A DNA stretch of 5,450 nucleotides from Cytophagales bacterium (GTDB lineage: Bacteria > Bacteroidota > Bacteroidia > Cytophagales > Cyclobacteriaceae), in assembly GCA_003504855.1 (NCBI GenBank), contig DNZD01000263.1, positions 1 to 5,450 on the forward strand, written 5' to 3'. The stretch's first letter is position 1. Every line of letters starts with the position of its first letter. The position numbers and the translations under genes are program-made. Below the pieces are notes generated by a model that was not told where the DNA came from, ran no database searches, and saw only the letters and a program-made list of their open reading frames with translations. Shown piece after piece: positions 4,960-5,450 of the stretch.

Positions 4960-5450
4960 ATGAAAGGAACAGCTTCACTCATTGCTCTCGCAGGTTTATT
5001 GTGGCTGACCAGCTGCTCCAAGTCCTCCGTTGCCCCCGTCGTGACAGTCCGTTTTGCGGCAACCTCGTCTTCCTTCAGTGAAAGTCAGGGTACCGGCAAC
5101 GCTGTGGTTACCCTCAGCGGCAAAGCCGCACAGGATGTCGTAGTCACCTACACGTGGGTTGGCGCTGACAGCTCTACCTACCTGGGTGGAGATTTTAATT
5201 TTGTTTCTGCGAGCACAGTTACCATTAAGGCCGGCGAAACACAGGCCAACCTGGGTGTCACCATTATTGACGACACCCAGATTGATACCGACGACGTCAT
5301 TCGACTGACGCTCGTCAGCGCCACGGGTGCGAACATCAGCACTACGTCAGCCGATTTGCTGCATGCGATGACTATTACGAATAACGACATAGCGCCTGCA
5401 GATCAACTCCAAATTGACCTGACCTGGAAGATATCCACCACCGGCAAAGA
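4960..5450 (+). CDS. Calx-beta domain lipoprotein (N-terminal part, truncated by window edge)
   Basis: The frame starts at ATG 4960-4962 and runs off the right edge after 163 residues with no stop. MKGTASLIALAGLLWLTSC is a lipoprotein signal peptide with lipobox LTSC and lipidated Cys19. Residues about 29-143 read as one Calx-beta domain: VRFAATSSSFSESQGTGNAVVTLSG, then DFNFVSASTVTIKAGETQANLGVTIIDDTQIDTDDVIRLTL, ending in MTITNND. The acidic IIDDTQIDTDD stretch and the final NND are where calcium is bound in such domains. A new segment opens at LQIDLTWKISTTGK, apparently a second beta domain, but too little is left to identify. There is no acidic cluster just after Cys19, so the known lipoprotein surface-export signal is not evident. 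It starts 11 bp after the Rieske gene with an A-rich leader and no Shine-Dalgarno, so the two are surely co-transcribed. Its role is probably adhesion or ligand binding on the envelope; the link to the Rieske protein is unexplained. Confidence 0.88.
   Translation, partial: MKGTASLIALAGLLWLTSCSKSSVAPVVTVRFAATSSSFSESQGTGNAVVTLSGKAAQDVVVTYTWVGADSSTYLGGDFNFVSASTVTIKAGETQANLGVTIIDDTQIDTDDVIRLTLVSATGANISTTSADLLHAMTITNNDIAPADQLQIDLTWKISTTGK

Noticed and set aside
1..5450. tRNA, rRNA, CRISPR array, insertion sequence or phage remnants
   Set aside because: No cloverleaf, regularly spaced repeats, terminal inverted repeats or transposase/integrase motifs were seen on either strand.

Overview
The window looks like a chromosomal segment from a Bacteroidota bacterium, most likely of the Cytophagales type. 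The evidence is a short ECF sigma factor followed directly by a membrane-anchored anti-sigma-like protein carrying an outer-membrane beta-barrel, several secreted or lipoprotein envelope genes, and start regions that are A/T-rich with no clear Shine-Dalgarno sequence. No tRNA, rRNA, CRISPR array, insertion sequence or phage gene is visible. Genus-level assignment is not possible from the sequence alone.

Layout. Two gene sets diverge from a 242-bp intergenic region (3536-3777). Leftward, on the minus strand, are: an ECF RNA polymerase sigma factor (TTG start at 3535); a 444-residue protein with a cytoplasmic N-terminus, one transmembrane helix and a C-terminal barrel, whose start overlaps the sigma stop by 8 bp; a secreted seven-bladed YncE-type beta-propeller after a 133-bp gap; and the N-terminal 160 residues of a TolC/CusC-type outer-membrane efflux lipoprotein, cut by the left edge. 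Rightward, on the plus strand, are: a 231-residue secreted outer-membrane barrel protein; a small Rieske [2Fe-2S] lipoprotein; and, 11 bp later, a Calx-beta-domain lipoprotein cut by the right edge. The two edge genes are incomplete, but both are clearly readable.

How the genes may work together. The sigma factor and the overlapping barrel protein form a probable signalling pair in which the membrane protein controls the sigma factor. If its barrel really inserts in the outer membrane, one polypeptide would span both membranes. The downstream YncE and TolC genes suggest an export function and may or may not share the transcript. The rightward set is an envelope redox cassette: a Rieske lipoprotein between an outer-membrane protein and a Calx-beta lipoprotein. 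The Rieske centre lacks the disulfide cysteines and the Ser/Tyr pair of respiratory Rieske proteins, which predicts a low-potential, ferredoxin-like cluster outside the cytoplasm. The divergent region carries short direct and inverted repeats that could be operators. Co-regulation of both arms is an inference.
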